From NCBI RefSeq assembly GCF_000204055.1, contig NW_006768800.1:371967-435966 (forward strand): a stretch of DNA of 64,000 nucleotides, in the 5' to 3' direction. The notes under the pieces are model-generated. The model was not told where the DNA came from, made no database searches, and was given only the letters and a program-made list of their open reading frames with translations. Shown in pieces: positions 1 to 10,069 of the stretch (position 1 is its first letter; each line of letters begins with the position of its first letter). Made by a program: the position numbers and the translations under genes. This DNA is from Melampsora larici-populina 98AG31 (lineage: Eukaryota; Basidiomycota; Pucciniomycetes; Pucciniales; Melampsoraceae).

Positions 1-848
<848 letters not shown>

Positions 849-1046
849 TCAGCTAGCAGGTTCAAAATCCAGCTCTACGACGGGTAATTCAAAGTTAACT
901 TGAACCAAGTCCGTCTGATCTTGAGCAAGCCTTAGCATGTAGCGAGATGGAATATGAAGTGCTGGGAGTTGACTTCCTTGATGACAATCATAAACACAAT
1001 CATCACTTGTTTGCGGGATTAGGATTGAGTAGATCTTTGGTCCCAA
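849..1046 (-). other. Possible 3' exon remnant of an unknown gene
   Basis: A minus-strand open stretch of about 65 codons with protein-like composition (for example SRYMLRLAQDQTDLVQVNFE) ends in TGA. The first listed codon is TTG, so a spliced exon or a fragment is more likely than an independent gene. No partner exon was found upstream on the minus strand before the MITE at 1255. I do not recognise the protein; it may be chance. Confidence 0.22.
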
Positions 1047-1254
1047 TTATTGAATTACTCTAGCTATGAGCATCTCTGGTATTTTTTCAGTTTTACGGCT
1101 GTTCATGAAATTCGTGTCATGAACAAAAAACCACAACTCTTTTTTGGAAACGCCACGCGCCAATACAGCGCACATGTATAAGCATATGCTTCTAACCACA
1201 GCTTGGTTAGGTCAACAAGGTCCACCTGGCTCAATGTGGGCCCCGTGGGTATTA

Positions 1255-1476
1255 AGGGGGCTCAAGTCAAAAAATTTGCGGCCTTTTCTTAAAAAATTGG
1301 GGAAAGCTTTTTACAATACCGTGCTGTGAAAACTTTTCCCAATTCGTAAAAAAGGGCGGTAAAAATTTCTTTCGGATCTCCTTCTGAGCAGCAGATTTAC
1401 ACAAATTTGTGTATATTTGCTGCTCAAAAAAGTTTTTTACGATAAAAGTAGTAAAATATTTTGACTTGAGCCCCCC
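1255..1476. mobile_element. 222 bp Tc1/mariner-type MITE
   Basis: The ends are inverted repeats: AGGGGGCTCAAGTCAAAAAA on the left and GGGGGGCTCAAGTCAAAATA read inward from the right. TA dinucleotides flank both ends (1253-1254 and 1477-1478), the target duplication of Tc1/mariner elements. The interior has a 42 bp near-palindrome at 1385-1426 starting TGAGCAGCA and ending TGCTGCTCA. No coding capacity. Confidence 0.75.
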
Positions 1477-1616
1477 TATTGGCTCCAATCCCCTACGCTT
1501 ATTTTTGACACCTCGGAAACGACAATTGCCAATTCCACCACCACTGCCCAATTTGTACCCCATGGGCCAAAGTACGTTAGTTTTCTTTCTTCACCACCAC
1601 TGACATTTATGCTGAC

Positions 1617-2069
1617 ATGTTGTGCCATCCCCTAGCCAAGAAGTTACAGCCTGGAAAGTATGACCCTGGTCTGAAGGTCTTAGCTGTGCAATACCTCCAA
1701 GAAGGCAAGACAATTGCAAACGTACAACGTCTCTTGAAATCACCAGTTAGCCCGCGCACCATCTCACAATGGCACGTGCTTTATCGACGCACTGCCGCGG
1801 TGGTTCACAATCCCGATGATTACGAGAAGCTTGGCAGGAACACCAAGTTGACCGATGAAGACCGGGACTTTATGCTTGAGCTACTTGATGGGAACCCTGG
1901 CCTCTATTTGGATGAGTATTGGCGTGCTGTGTACCATCAAAGTGGTACTTGGGTCTCTCTCAACACCATCACTAACAACCTCAAGATCCGACTGAACTTA
2001 ACTCTGAAAAAGTCTTGGACCGTCCATCCAAATCAAAGCTATGAATGCTTTTGGAGTCTTGGAATATGA
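1617..2069 (+). pseudogene. Tc1-like transposase, 5' part (interrupted)
   Basis: This frame of 150 codons encodes the N-terminal DNA-binding half of a Tc1/mariner transposase. Residues 15-60 look like a helix-turn-helix region (KVLAVQYLQEGKTIANVQRL), followed by the family segment DRDFMLELLDGNPGLYLDEY and a second helical stretch ending LNLTLKK. The frame stops soon after SLGI, where it runs into inserted DNA. The catalytic half is found 14 kb downstream at 16101-16837, beginning SIGYFNK, so the two parts overlap by a few similar residues, as a target duplication would give. The gene is dead because of the insertions, a later TGA and a possible splice-site slip. Confidence 0.8.
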
Positions 2070-2160
2070 CCTAGTAGTTAGAACTACAGCTCTGATGAGC
2101 AACAATCTCGAACAACAATCTGAAGAAGAAACCTCTGACCTAGTAATTAGAACTACAGCT
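2070..2160. repeat. Repeat A, left part, split by the copia insertion
   Basis: A unit of about 70 bp beginning CCTAGTAGTTAGAACTACAG occurs at 2069-2138, again at 2139-2160 continuing past the copia element at 9107-9150, and once more at 9279-9350. It belongs to the element that first broke the Tc1 gene; its identity is unknown. Confidence 0.6.
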
Positions 2161-3137
2161 TGTCGTGGTATTAGTATACCACATTTGCATCCTTGTTGTC
2201 TCCATTCCTGAGAGAAGAAATATGTGACAACTTTCTATTTACGTTCAAGATGAGTCAAGACCTTCAGGTCGATGAGTTAGGAGTTATTATGTTATGACAA
2301 TTGGAAATGAAGAGTGAGAAGGATATGGATTGGGATTAATTGTACAATTTCTTTTTCTTTTTGTGACTGTTTGGGAATAGGTCGCTTGTGACCTGAGATT
2401 TGAGTAGTATGGCCCGAGCGTTCACTTTGTTCAAGTTACGAGTTAAGTTAGATATATAATGACCACAGTTGTACCACCCAGTTTCTTTCCTCATCGGAAA
2501 GAAACTGTAAGTGGTCTTTCTCTTTAAACTATTGCAACTTGTTTTACCACATACTTACATTTTATCGTCGACCTTCAGATTAATTTTTACTTACATTCTC
2601 CCTATCAAATCTCACTTGATCACCTTTTTCCTGTTGCTAAACGCACAGGTTTGTCTGTTTTCTCTTTTCCTCTACTATTTCATTTTTATTTCTCGTACTA
2701 ATGTGTGTGTGAATTCAGGTGTGTTCTTAGTTCTCAGAAGCTCGTTGAAGCTCTGTTTTTGGCTTGCGCCGTTGTACTCACCTACACCTGATTTCCCCGG
2801 GTTAGTATTCATGCTTTACAATGATCGGAAAGAAACTATTAATTTTTACTTACATTCTCCCTATCAAATCTCACTTGATCACCTTTTTCCTGTTGCTAAA
2901 CGCACAGGTGTGTTCTTAGTTCTCAGAAGCTCGTTGAAGCTCTGTTTTTGGCTTGCGCCGTTGTACTCACCTACACCTGATTTCCCCAGGTGTGTTCTTA
3001 GTTCTCAGAAGCTCGTTGAAGCTCTGTTTTTGGCTTGCGCCGTTGTACTCACCTACACCTGATTTCCCCAGGTGGTCTTTTTCTGCACGGCTTAGCCAAC
3101 TGTTAGCTTCAACGCTCTCAAACGTCACTTCTTCACA
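2161..3137 (+). repeat. Copia 5' LTR with intron-like modules
   Basis: The LTR starts TGTCGTGG and ends TTCACA. A TATATAAT box is at 2453-2460. Downstream, the leader from 2507 to 3071 is divided without gaps into six stretches that each begin GT and end AG (one ends GG in this copy): 2507-2648, 2649-2718, 2719-2800, 2801-2907, 2908-2989 and 2990-3071. Three of them are 82 bp copies of one sequence. The first begins with a consensus donor GTAAGT. CTAAAC and CTGAT lie near the 3' ends as possible branch points. Confidence 0.9.
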
Positions 3138-3204
3138 TGGTAGCGGGAGTCTCGATATTAATCGACTCTATACACGATCCGACTATCTTTGTCATTAACA
3201 CTTC

Positions 3205-4179
3205 ATGCAATCGGAAGACAAATCAATAAATCCAACGGACACTGAATCTGTTTCATCTGATACTTCCTCTGACGCCTCTGTTAAATCCAATAAGACTATC
3301 AAACATACTTCTGGTTTAAAACCCCTCGTTCTACCCTCTAATCTACCGTTATCTCCATCTAAATCTTATAAATCATCTTCGGCAATCATGTCTTTAGACA
3401 ACTCCACCAATGTCGAATCCTGAACCCTCCTACAAATGTTTATTCAACGAACAACAAATCTACTTAGCAAGTTCAATATCAAGAATGATTTAAACGATGA
3501 AAATTACAATTATTGGCATCTTGTCATTCATGAATCAATTGAATCTTTAGGTTATGAATCATACTTAGACATTAAGGACCACGTAGATACATCCCTTTCG
3601 GAGGAGAAACATAAGAAAATTAGGTTTCTACTTACGACTTGGATACTTAATAAATGTGATGGTGTCAACGGTGAACGAGCACGTGATAGTTTAACTGTCA
3701 GAGATCCTGTTACTAAGGATATGTCTATCACTTACGATCCTTATATGTTATGGAAATTTCTTAAAGAGTATCATTCCAGTATCTCGGAGGCCAAGTTGAA
3801 GAATGTAGAATCAGCTTTATTAAACATGAAACAACTCAGATCAGATAACATGAAGGTTCACATTGATAAGTTCTCAGCTTTACTTCGTGATTATTGGAAG
3901 TTCAAAGGAGATATGTCCGATGGACAAGTCGCTGGTACCTTAATTAAGAGTCTGAAACCCGGATATGAGATCACTGTGAATATCATTTATCGAGTTATCC
4001 AGCCTCTTACTTTTGAAAAGGTGAAGAATGAATTGTTAATGGCTGAGGAGGAACAGGAATATGTAACTCCTTCTTTAACTCAGTCCAGTCATCTTGTATC
4101 CAACTATCACGCCAATCCCAGTCAACTAGTTAAGTGTACAGAGGATAGATGCACCGCCAACATAGATGCCTCGGATTGA
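3205..4179 (+). pseudogene. Copia Gag with premature stop
   Basis: This frame encodes the structural Gag protein, which would package element RNA in virus-like particles. The start at 3205 (MQSEDKSINPTDTES) and the part from 3436 are in one frame and are separated only by TGA at 3421-3423. The region from 3436 carries the copia Gag core (NDENYNYWHLVIHESIESLG, then MKQLRSDNMKVHIDKF and LIKSLKPGYE). The C-terminal zinc knuckle begins at 4135 but is cut by the MITE at 4152. Taking out the MITE and one copy of its 3 bp duplication joins the frame to pol and completes the knuckle. With both lesions the product would be truncated. Confidence 0.85.
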
Positions 4180-4357
4180 AAAATCCGAGGCATCATCAGA
4201 TGGAAACCCTCGGACAGGTCTTGTCCGAGGATTTGATTCGAGGTATTTTTTGACGCAAAATAATACCTCGGATCAAAACCTCGGAAAGATTTTGTCCGAG
4301 GATTTGAGTCCGATGATAACTCGGATTTTTCAATCCGAGGCATCTTTGTTGGCTGTG
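4152..4357. mobile_element. 206 bp MITE inserted in copia gag
   Basis: The 38 bp terminal inverted repeats match with two mismatches; they start CACCGCCAACATAGATGCCT on the left and CACAGCCAACAAAGATGCCT inward from the right. ATG is duplicated at 4149-4151 and 4358-4360. The inside is a string of small hairpins built on TCCGAGG/CCTCGGA (for example 4208-4230). A 3 bp duplication and CAC termini would fit CACTA-like elements, but the class is an inference. The length plus duplication, 209 nt, is 2 modulo 3, exactly the shift between the gag and pol frames. Confidence 0.8.
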
Positions 4358-4442
4358 ATGTGTTGGTAATACTTATTCTAATCCCCACAAGCCCGAACAA
4401 TGTTTCAAGAAGCCAGCTAATTTTGCTAAAAGAGATGAATGG

Positions 4443-7400
4443 ATGAACAAACAAGACGAGAAGAAACAATACAAACGAAGAAACTATCAGCACCAAGCTA
4501 ACCACACTGAAGCTTTGAGTTCTATTCGAGGAGTGAAGATTGTTAGACCTCCTATTGCATCTGCTCATGCAATGACTTTTCTCATTGATTTCCAACCCGA
4601 TGATTCCACTATGACTCAAGCTATTAATGTTCCAGATGTTATCCCGGTGGTAGACATATCTTCAGCCTTTATACAAGTTCCTGTTCCACATGATTTAGTC
4701 TATCCCGTTCAACCTTTGGTCTATCCTGTTCAACATCTTTCGGTCCTCGATCTTCATTCAGAACGATCTGCTCAAGGATCCGAATTTGTGGACTTCGATG
4801 CCTCCGCTTCTACAGCTAAAACCGATGATGGTATCTGGGCCTTGAATGACACAGGAGCCTCGCATCACATGTTCAATGATTTAAATTTCTTTGAAGCTTC
4901 GACTATTAAACCTCTACAAGATTCTAACAAACGACTCAAATTGGCGGGTGGTGATGCTTCACTGGCTGTTCACTCGACTGGGTCCGTAAAACTCAAAGCG
5001 GGTGATGGAACTATATTCACCTTAGCAGATTGCTTATATGTTCCTGATTTAAGTCGTAATCTCATTGCTGGAGGTGCCTTGTTGAAAAAAGGAGTAGTCA
5101 CTATCATTAATTCTTCTGATCCCGAATGCTTCAGTCTAGTGATGGGTCAATGTGCGCTTTTTAATGGCGCGTTTTCTGGAAATCTCATGCTGGTCTCACT
5201 TGAACCTGTGAGTTCTTCTGTCTGTCATCAACAACCGGTTTCTCAATCTCACTCGTGTAATTTGCAACATCAACGACTAGGTCACATAGATCACAGGTAC
5301 CTGGATGAAATGGTGAAACACGGGAGTCTGGATGGGTTGTGTACTGGATCTAATTCTATTCCAAGTTCCACTTCATCTTGTCCTGTTTGTATCAAATCTA
5401 AATCCAAGAAGCTTCCGTTTTCTGGTTCACGACCCCGCTGTTCTTCATTTCTTCAGAATGTTCACGTAGATTTAAGCGGTATAAATCGTGTTACTGGACT
5501 ACACAACGAGTCTTATTATATCTTGTTTACCGACGATTTTTCTTCCTTCCGTCACATTTTTCCATTGAGCAATAAATCAAAAGAGTCTGTGTTTAATATT
5601 TTTCTCAAATACATTGCGTTGGCTGAAAGACAAACCGGTCGTCGTGTCATTCAATTCACTATGGACCAAGGCAGTGAGTTCGTCAATGCTATAATGGAAG
5701 AGTACTGTGAGAATACGGGGATTGTATTCCATTTCACTGCTAGCTATACGCCGGAACAGAACGGAGTTTCGGAAAGAAGCAATCAAACTGTGACGACTAG
5801 AGCTAGGTCTTTCATGATACAATCAGGTGTTCCTCAAAGTTTTTGGTACGAGGCATGCGCTACGGCAGTTTTTATTATGAATCGTACAGTCACTTCAGCT
5901 TTACCAACTGGTAAAACGCCTTTTGAATACTGGTACTTTCGAAAACCTAGTGTCGGTCATCTGAGGGTATTTGGATGTCAGGCTCATGTACTGATCAGGA
6001 AGGGGGTCAGGGAAGGAAAGTTCACTGCGCGAACTACAGAAGGTGTTTTGATCGGATTTCAAGATGACAATTTTAACTATCGGATCTTTGATTTGGAAAC
6101 TCGTAAGATTGTTCTTAGTCACAACGTAACGTTCTCAGAGTCGACTTTTCCTTATCTTTCAACGTCGACTACTCCGAGTTCTACTTCTTCACCGCTGTGT
6201 TTCGACCCAGATGTAGCACCACCATTAAATGTTGAATCACGGAATCGGTTTCAAGTTTTAACAAATCTGAACGAGGACAGTGAGGAGGATGATGCATTCC
6301 CTTTACCTCAGTCAACACAAACTATGTCAGATCCCAAGGAGGGTCTGCCTTCTACTGTACCTCTCATAACTCCTACTCCTGCGGTTCCATCTCGCCGTTC
6401 GGATCGAACAAAAGCACCTGTAAAATACACTGGCATGGGTGGTCATGCATATCTTGAAAACTGCACTTTCGTATCGGCTTTTTCAATTTTTTCAGAAGTC
6501 TTCTCGGCATCCACCATTGATGTTCCGGTTCCTAAGTCGTACAAATTCGCTGTCAACGGTCCTGAAGCGGAATCTTGGAAGATGGCATGTCAGAAAGAAT
6601 TCGATTCCTTAGTTAATAAGGAAGTATGGGAACTTGTTGAGCCCCCTACTGACAAGAATATCTTGCGTGGCTTCTGGTTATTCCGAAAGAAGTTTCACGT
6701 CAATGGTACGGTGTCCAAGTACAAAGCTCGTTTTGTTGTCATGGGAAATATGCAACAGGAAGGTATTGACTTTCACAAGACATTCTCACCTACCGGGAAG
6801 CCTTCATCACTACGACTTATCATTGCTTTCGCTGCATTACAAGGCTGGGAGATCCACCAGATGGATGCTGTTACCGCATTCCTCAATGGAAATCTGGAAG
6901 AAGAAGTTTATATGTACCAGCCAGAGGGCTTTGTCATTGGTTCAAAACGTAAAGTTTGTCGCTTGCAAAAATCTTTATACGGCTTACGTCAATCTCCTAA
7001 GGTTTGGTATGATGATGTCGTCGACTTCTTGATCAGTATTGGTTTTGAGCAGTGTCCACTTGATCCATGCATCTATACACGAGCTACGTCCAACACCTTC
7101 ACGGCTGTCTATGTTCACGTCGATGACATGGCTATTACCGGAAATGACATCTCCACATTCAAGTCTCAAATTAGTAAGAAATGGGAGATGGAGGATTTGG
7201 GCGTTGCTACAACCGTCGTTGGTATTCAGATTATACGACAGGCCCCTCATTGCTACACGATCACTCAGTCTGCGCTTTCTCGAGCTGTTCTTGAGCGATT
7301 CAATATGCTGGATTTGAAAACAGCGTCCACTCCTTTTCCTGCTGGACTTAAGCTCTATCGTGCTAGTGAGGACGAAGCTTCCGCTTTCAAACTTGAAGGG

Positions 7401-8108
7401 CTCAACTACCGAAGCGCTGTGGGTTCCTTGATGTACCTGGCCCAGTGTACACGGCCGGATTTGGCTTACGCTGTAGGCGTTCTTTCTCAACACCTGGATT
7501 CACCTGCACGGAAACACTGGGATGCTGTGATTCACGTGTTTCGTTACCTCCTTGGCACAATCAACTTGGGGATTTCCTATGATGGTGAACAATCTTCTTC
7601 GACAGCGATCAGTGGTCTCAAGAGTTTCAATTTTCCTCTTTCTCACTGTGACGCTGATTGGGCTGGTGACAAGGAGTCTCGCAGGTCTACTACGGGCTAC
7701 ATTTTTCAGCTGGCCGGAGGGCCTATCTCTTGGAAGTCGAGGCTTCAGCCTACGGTGGCCTTATCATCCACTGAAGTGGAGTATCGAGCTATCACCGAGG
7801 CAGGACAAGAGCTGGTATGGTTACGAGGAATGCTTGCTCGCTTTGGCTTTGAAGACCCTAATCCTACGGTATTGAGAAGTGACAACATGGGCGCAATTCA
7901 TTTAACAACCAAATCAATCTTTCACGCGCGCACGAAACATATTGAGATTCAGTATCATTGGATCAGGGAAGTGGTTAAACAGGGCGCTCTTATTGTCAAA
8001 CATTGTCCCACTAATGACATGATAGCAGATCTCCTCACGAAACCATTGGGACGCCAACAATTCTATTATTTGCGTCAAAAGCTGGGGCTCAAGCACATTT
8101 CTCCCTGA
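4443..8108 (+). CDS. Copia Pol polyprotein (PR-INT-RT-RNase H)
   Basis: The open frame covers the catalytic polyprotein of a Ty1/copia element. Counted from 4443: aspartic protease DTGA with the catalytic Asp at residue 136; GAG-pre-integrase zinc region (LQHQRLGH near 277, then CPVC); integrase core with Asp in HVDLSG (about 342), Asp in MDQGSEF (about 408) and Glu in GVSERSNQT; reverse transcriptase with VHVDDM (about 890); RNase H with SHCDADWAG (about 1067) and STEVEYRA, ending near LTKPLG. The domain order with integrase before RT defines copia. There is no native start here: the frame is the continuation of gag past the MITE. No stop interrupts it, so the enzymatic part could still be intact. 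Confidence 0.93.
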   Translation: MNKQDEKKQYKRRNYQHQANHTEALSSIRGVKIVRPPIASAHAMTFLIDFQPDDSTMTQAINVPDVIPVVDISSAFIQVPVPHDLVYPVQPLVYPVQHLSVLDLHSERSAQGSEFVDFDASASTAKTDDGIWALNDTGASHHMFNDLNFFEASTIKPLQDSNKRLKLAGGDASLAVHSTGSVKLKAGDGTIFTLADCLYVPDLSRNLIAGGALLKKGVVTIINSSDPECFSLVMGQCALFNGAFSGNLMLVSLEPVSSSVCHQQPVSQSHSCNLQHQRLGHIDHRYLDEMVKHGSLDGLCTGSNSIPSSTSSCPVCIKSKSKKLPFSGSRPRCSSFLQNVHVDLSGINRVTGLHNESYYILFTDDFSSFRHIFPLSNKSKESVFNIFLKYIALAERQTGRRVIQFTMDQGSEFVNAIMEEYCENTGIVFHFTASYTPEQNGVSERSNQTVTTRARSFMIQSGVPQSFWYEACATAVFIMNRTVTSALPTGKTPFEYWYFRKPSVGHLRVFGCQAHVLIRKGVREGKFTARTTEGVLIGFQDDNFNYRIFDLETRKIVLSHNVTFSESTFPYLSTSTTPSSTSSPLCFDPDVAPPLNVESRNRFQVLTNLNEDSEEDDAFPLPQSTQTMSDPKEGLPSTVPLITPTPAVPSRRSDRTKAPVKYTGMGGHAYLENCTFVSAFSIFSEVFSASTIDVPVPKSYKFAVNGPEAESWKMACQKEFDSLVNKEVWELVEPPTDKNILRGFWLFRKKFHVNGTVSKYKARFVVMGNMQQEGIDFHKTFSPTGKPSSLRLIIAFAALQGWEIHQMDAVTAFLNGNLEEEVYMYQPEGFVIGSKRKVCRLQKSLYGLRQSPKVWYDDVVDFLISIGFEQCPLDPCIYTRATSNTFTAVYVHVDDMAITGNDISTFKSQISKKWEMEDLGVATTVVGIQIIRQAPHCYTITQSALSRAVLERFNMLDLKTASTPFPAGLKLYRASEDEASAFKLEGLNYRSAVGSLMYLAQCTRPDLAYAVGVLSQHLDSPARKHWDAVIHVFRYLLGTINLGISYDGEQSSSTAISGLKSFNFPLSHCDADWAGDKESRRSTTGYIFQLAGGPISWKSRLQPTVALSSTEVEYRAITEAGQELVWLRGMLARFGFEDPNPTVLRSDNMGAIHLTTKSIFHARTKHIEIQYHWIREVVKQGALIVKHCPTNDMIADLLTKPLGRQQFYYLRQKLGLKHISP

Positions 8109-8124
8109 AGATCTTGAGGGGGCG

Positions 8125-9101
8125 TGTCGTGGTATTAGTATACCACATTTGCATCCTTGTTGTCTCCATTCCTGAGAGAAGAAATATGTGACAACTTTCT
8201 ATTTACGTTCAAGATGAGTCAAGACCTTCAGGTCGATGAGTTAGGAGTTATTATGTTATGACAATTGGAAATGAAGAGTGAGAAGGATATGGATTGGGAT
8301 TAATTGTACAATTTCTTTTTCTTTTTGTGACTGTTTGGGAATAGGTCGCTTGTGACCTGAGATTTGAGTAGTATGGCCCGAGCATTCACTTTGTTCAAGT
8401 TACGAGTTAAGTTAGATATATAATGACCACAGTTGTACCACCCAGTTTCTTTCCTCATCGGAAAGAAACTGTAAGTGGTCTTTCTCTTTAAACTATTGCA
8501 ACTTGTTTTACCACATACTTACATTTTATCGTCGACCTTCAGATTAATTTTTACTTACATTCTCCCTATCAAATCTCACTTGATCACCTTTTTCCTGTTG
8601 CTAAACGCACAGGTTTGTCTGTTTTCTCTTTTCCTCTACTATTTCATTTTTATTTCTCGTACTAATGTGTGTGTGAATTCAGGTGTGTTCTTAGTTCTCA
8701 GAAGCTCGTTGAAGCTCTGTTTTTGGCTTGCGCCGTTGTACTCACCTACACCTGATTTCCCCAGGTTAGTATTCATGCTTTACAATGATTGGAAAGAAAC
8801 TATTAATTTTTACTTACATTCTCCCTATCAAATCTCACTTGATCACCTTTTTCCTGTTGCTAAACGCACAGGTGTGTTCTTAGTTCTCAGAAGCTTGTTG
8901 AAGCTCTGTTTTTGGCTTGCGCCGTTGTACTCACCTACACCTGATTTCCCCAGGTGTGTTCTTAGTTCTCAGAAGCTCGTTGAAGCTCTGTTTTTGGCTT
9001 GCGCCGTTGTACTCACCTACACCTGATTTCCCCAGGTGGTCTTTTTCTGCACGGCTTAGCCAACTGTTAGCTTCAACGCTCTCGAATGTCACTTCTTCAC
9101 A
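8125..9101 (+). repeat. Copia 3' LTR
   Basis: It has the same 977 bp length as the 5' LTR. The six differences are at 2420/8384, 2799/8763, 2826/8790, 2932/8896, 3120/9084 and 3123/9087. All are C/T or G/A at a position that is CpG in one copy. Here the third intron-like module ends CCCCAG, the form shared by the other modules, while the 5' LTR has CCCCGG. Confidence 0.93.
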
Positions 9102-9570
9102 CAGCTCTGATGAGCAACAATCTCAAACAACAATCTGATGAAGAAACCTCTGACCTATAATATGGTACAGAGTAGTAGTGATCTGATTAGTATAAGTTAT
9201 CAATTAACAGATAACTGATCTTTGATTAATGAAGAGGACAGTTTTCTGTTCTCTTCCCAAAGATATGATTATATTCACCTAGTAGTTAGAACTACAGCTC
9301 TGATGAGCAACAATCTCGAACAACAATCTGATGAAGAAACCTCTGACCTACAACAACAACAACTTGGTTAGAAAAGATAATGGACAAATAATGAAGAATG
9401 AGATTAGTTTGTACCTATAATATGGTACAGAGTAGTAGTGATCTGATTAGTATAAGTTATCAATTAACAGATAACTGATCTTTGATTAATGAAGAGGACA
9501 GTTTTCTACTTGATCAAAACAATGTATAACAGGTTTCATTAACGATCACAAAGTGTTTGAATAGAAAGAA
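9102..9570. repeat. Older repeat-rich element, units A and B
   Basis: After the copia duplication this stretch carries the rest of repeat A (to 9150), a 94 bp unit B at 9155-9248 (starting CCTATAATATGGTACAGAG and containing the hairpin AGTTATC...GATAACT), repeat A again at 9279-9350 and unit B again at 9414-9507. It ends at the gypsy insertion, whose AAGAA duplication is 9566-9570. Its right side resumes at 15857. No coding region was recognised. Confidence 0.55.
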
Positions 9571-9760
9571 TGTTATGACCCTATCACGGGTCACTGAGGT
9601 GTCACAACTCGTGACATATGCCACCCTCAATCTCTTACTAGAGCAGCGCTCCACATGTATATGCTTTTCTCTCACGCTACAATAATCATACATCGTAGTC
9701 ATCACCTTTCCTTCTCTCTGTCCCCATCCACGTCAAGGCCCCCTGAAACAGGCCATAACA
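9571..9760 (+). repeat. Gypsy 1 5' LTR
   Basis: A 190 bp LTR with complementary ends TGTTATG/CATAACA. It contains ACGCTACAAT at 9674-9683, which pairs perfectly with the sequence just after the LTR and probably marks the 5' end of the transcript. Confidence 0.93.
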
Positions 9761-9771
9761 CATTGTAGCGT
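9674..9771 (+). promoter_or_regulatory. Self-priming pair: LTR segment and primer-binding site
   Basis: ACGCTACAAT (9674-9683) in the LTR is the exact reverse complement of ATTGTAGCGT (9762-9771), which starts one base after the LTR. The usual tRNA-type primer site beginning TGG is absent. In the Tf1/sushi group the first nucleotides of the element RNA fold back, are cleaved and prime minus-strand synthesis; this layout fits that mechanism and predicts transcription starting at about 9674. Gypsy 2 keeps the same pair and the same one-base spacing. Confidence 0.8.
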
Positions 9772-10069
9772 CTATCTGTGACGGACTGAAGGAATCAAAT
9801 TGAAGTACAAGAAGATAAAGAAGAAGAAAAAGTTAAAGAAATAGAAAATTAAGATAGAAGAAAAAATTTTAAGAAGAAGTAAAGAAAGAAGAAAATTGAT
9901 TGAAGAACAAGTAAAAGCAGTAAGAAAGTTCATTCAAGTAGCAACCTTGTAGAAGAACAAACCCACACCCACACCCACCACACCGTCCTTCCAATTACCA
10001 ACCGAGGAGACCGAGTCGACTGATAGCAATTCCTGGCACAACGCTGATACGGTAGACCTGAGACCCAAC

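Larger units (their letters stand above)
2161..9101 (+). mobile_element. Ty1/copia LTR retrotransposon, nearly complete
   Basis: Two 977 bp LTRs (2161-3137 and 8125-9101) enclose gag and pol. The 5 bp target duplication CAGCT sits at 2156-2160 and 9102-9106. A candidate primer-binding site beginning TGGTAGCGG follows the 5' LTR directly at 3138, and a purine tract (GAGGGGGCG) precedes the 3' LTR. The LTRs differ at only six positions, so the insertion is young by ordinary standards. The copy is disabled by a TGA in gag (3421-3423) and by a 206 bp MITE at the gag-pol junction. It is inserted in repeat A. Confidence 0.95.

Noticed and set aside
2511..3062. 183-codon open frame in each copia LTR (also 8475-9026)
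   Set aside because: It spans the repeated intron-like modules and translates to a low-complexity repeat; LTR leader, not a gene.
6984..7493. Long minus-strand frame opposite the copia RT
   Set aside because: Mirror of the pol frame; no domain and no splice context. The same applies to antisense frames in both gypsy elements.
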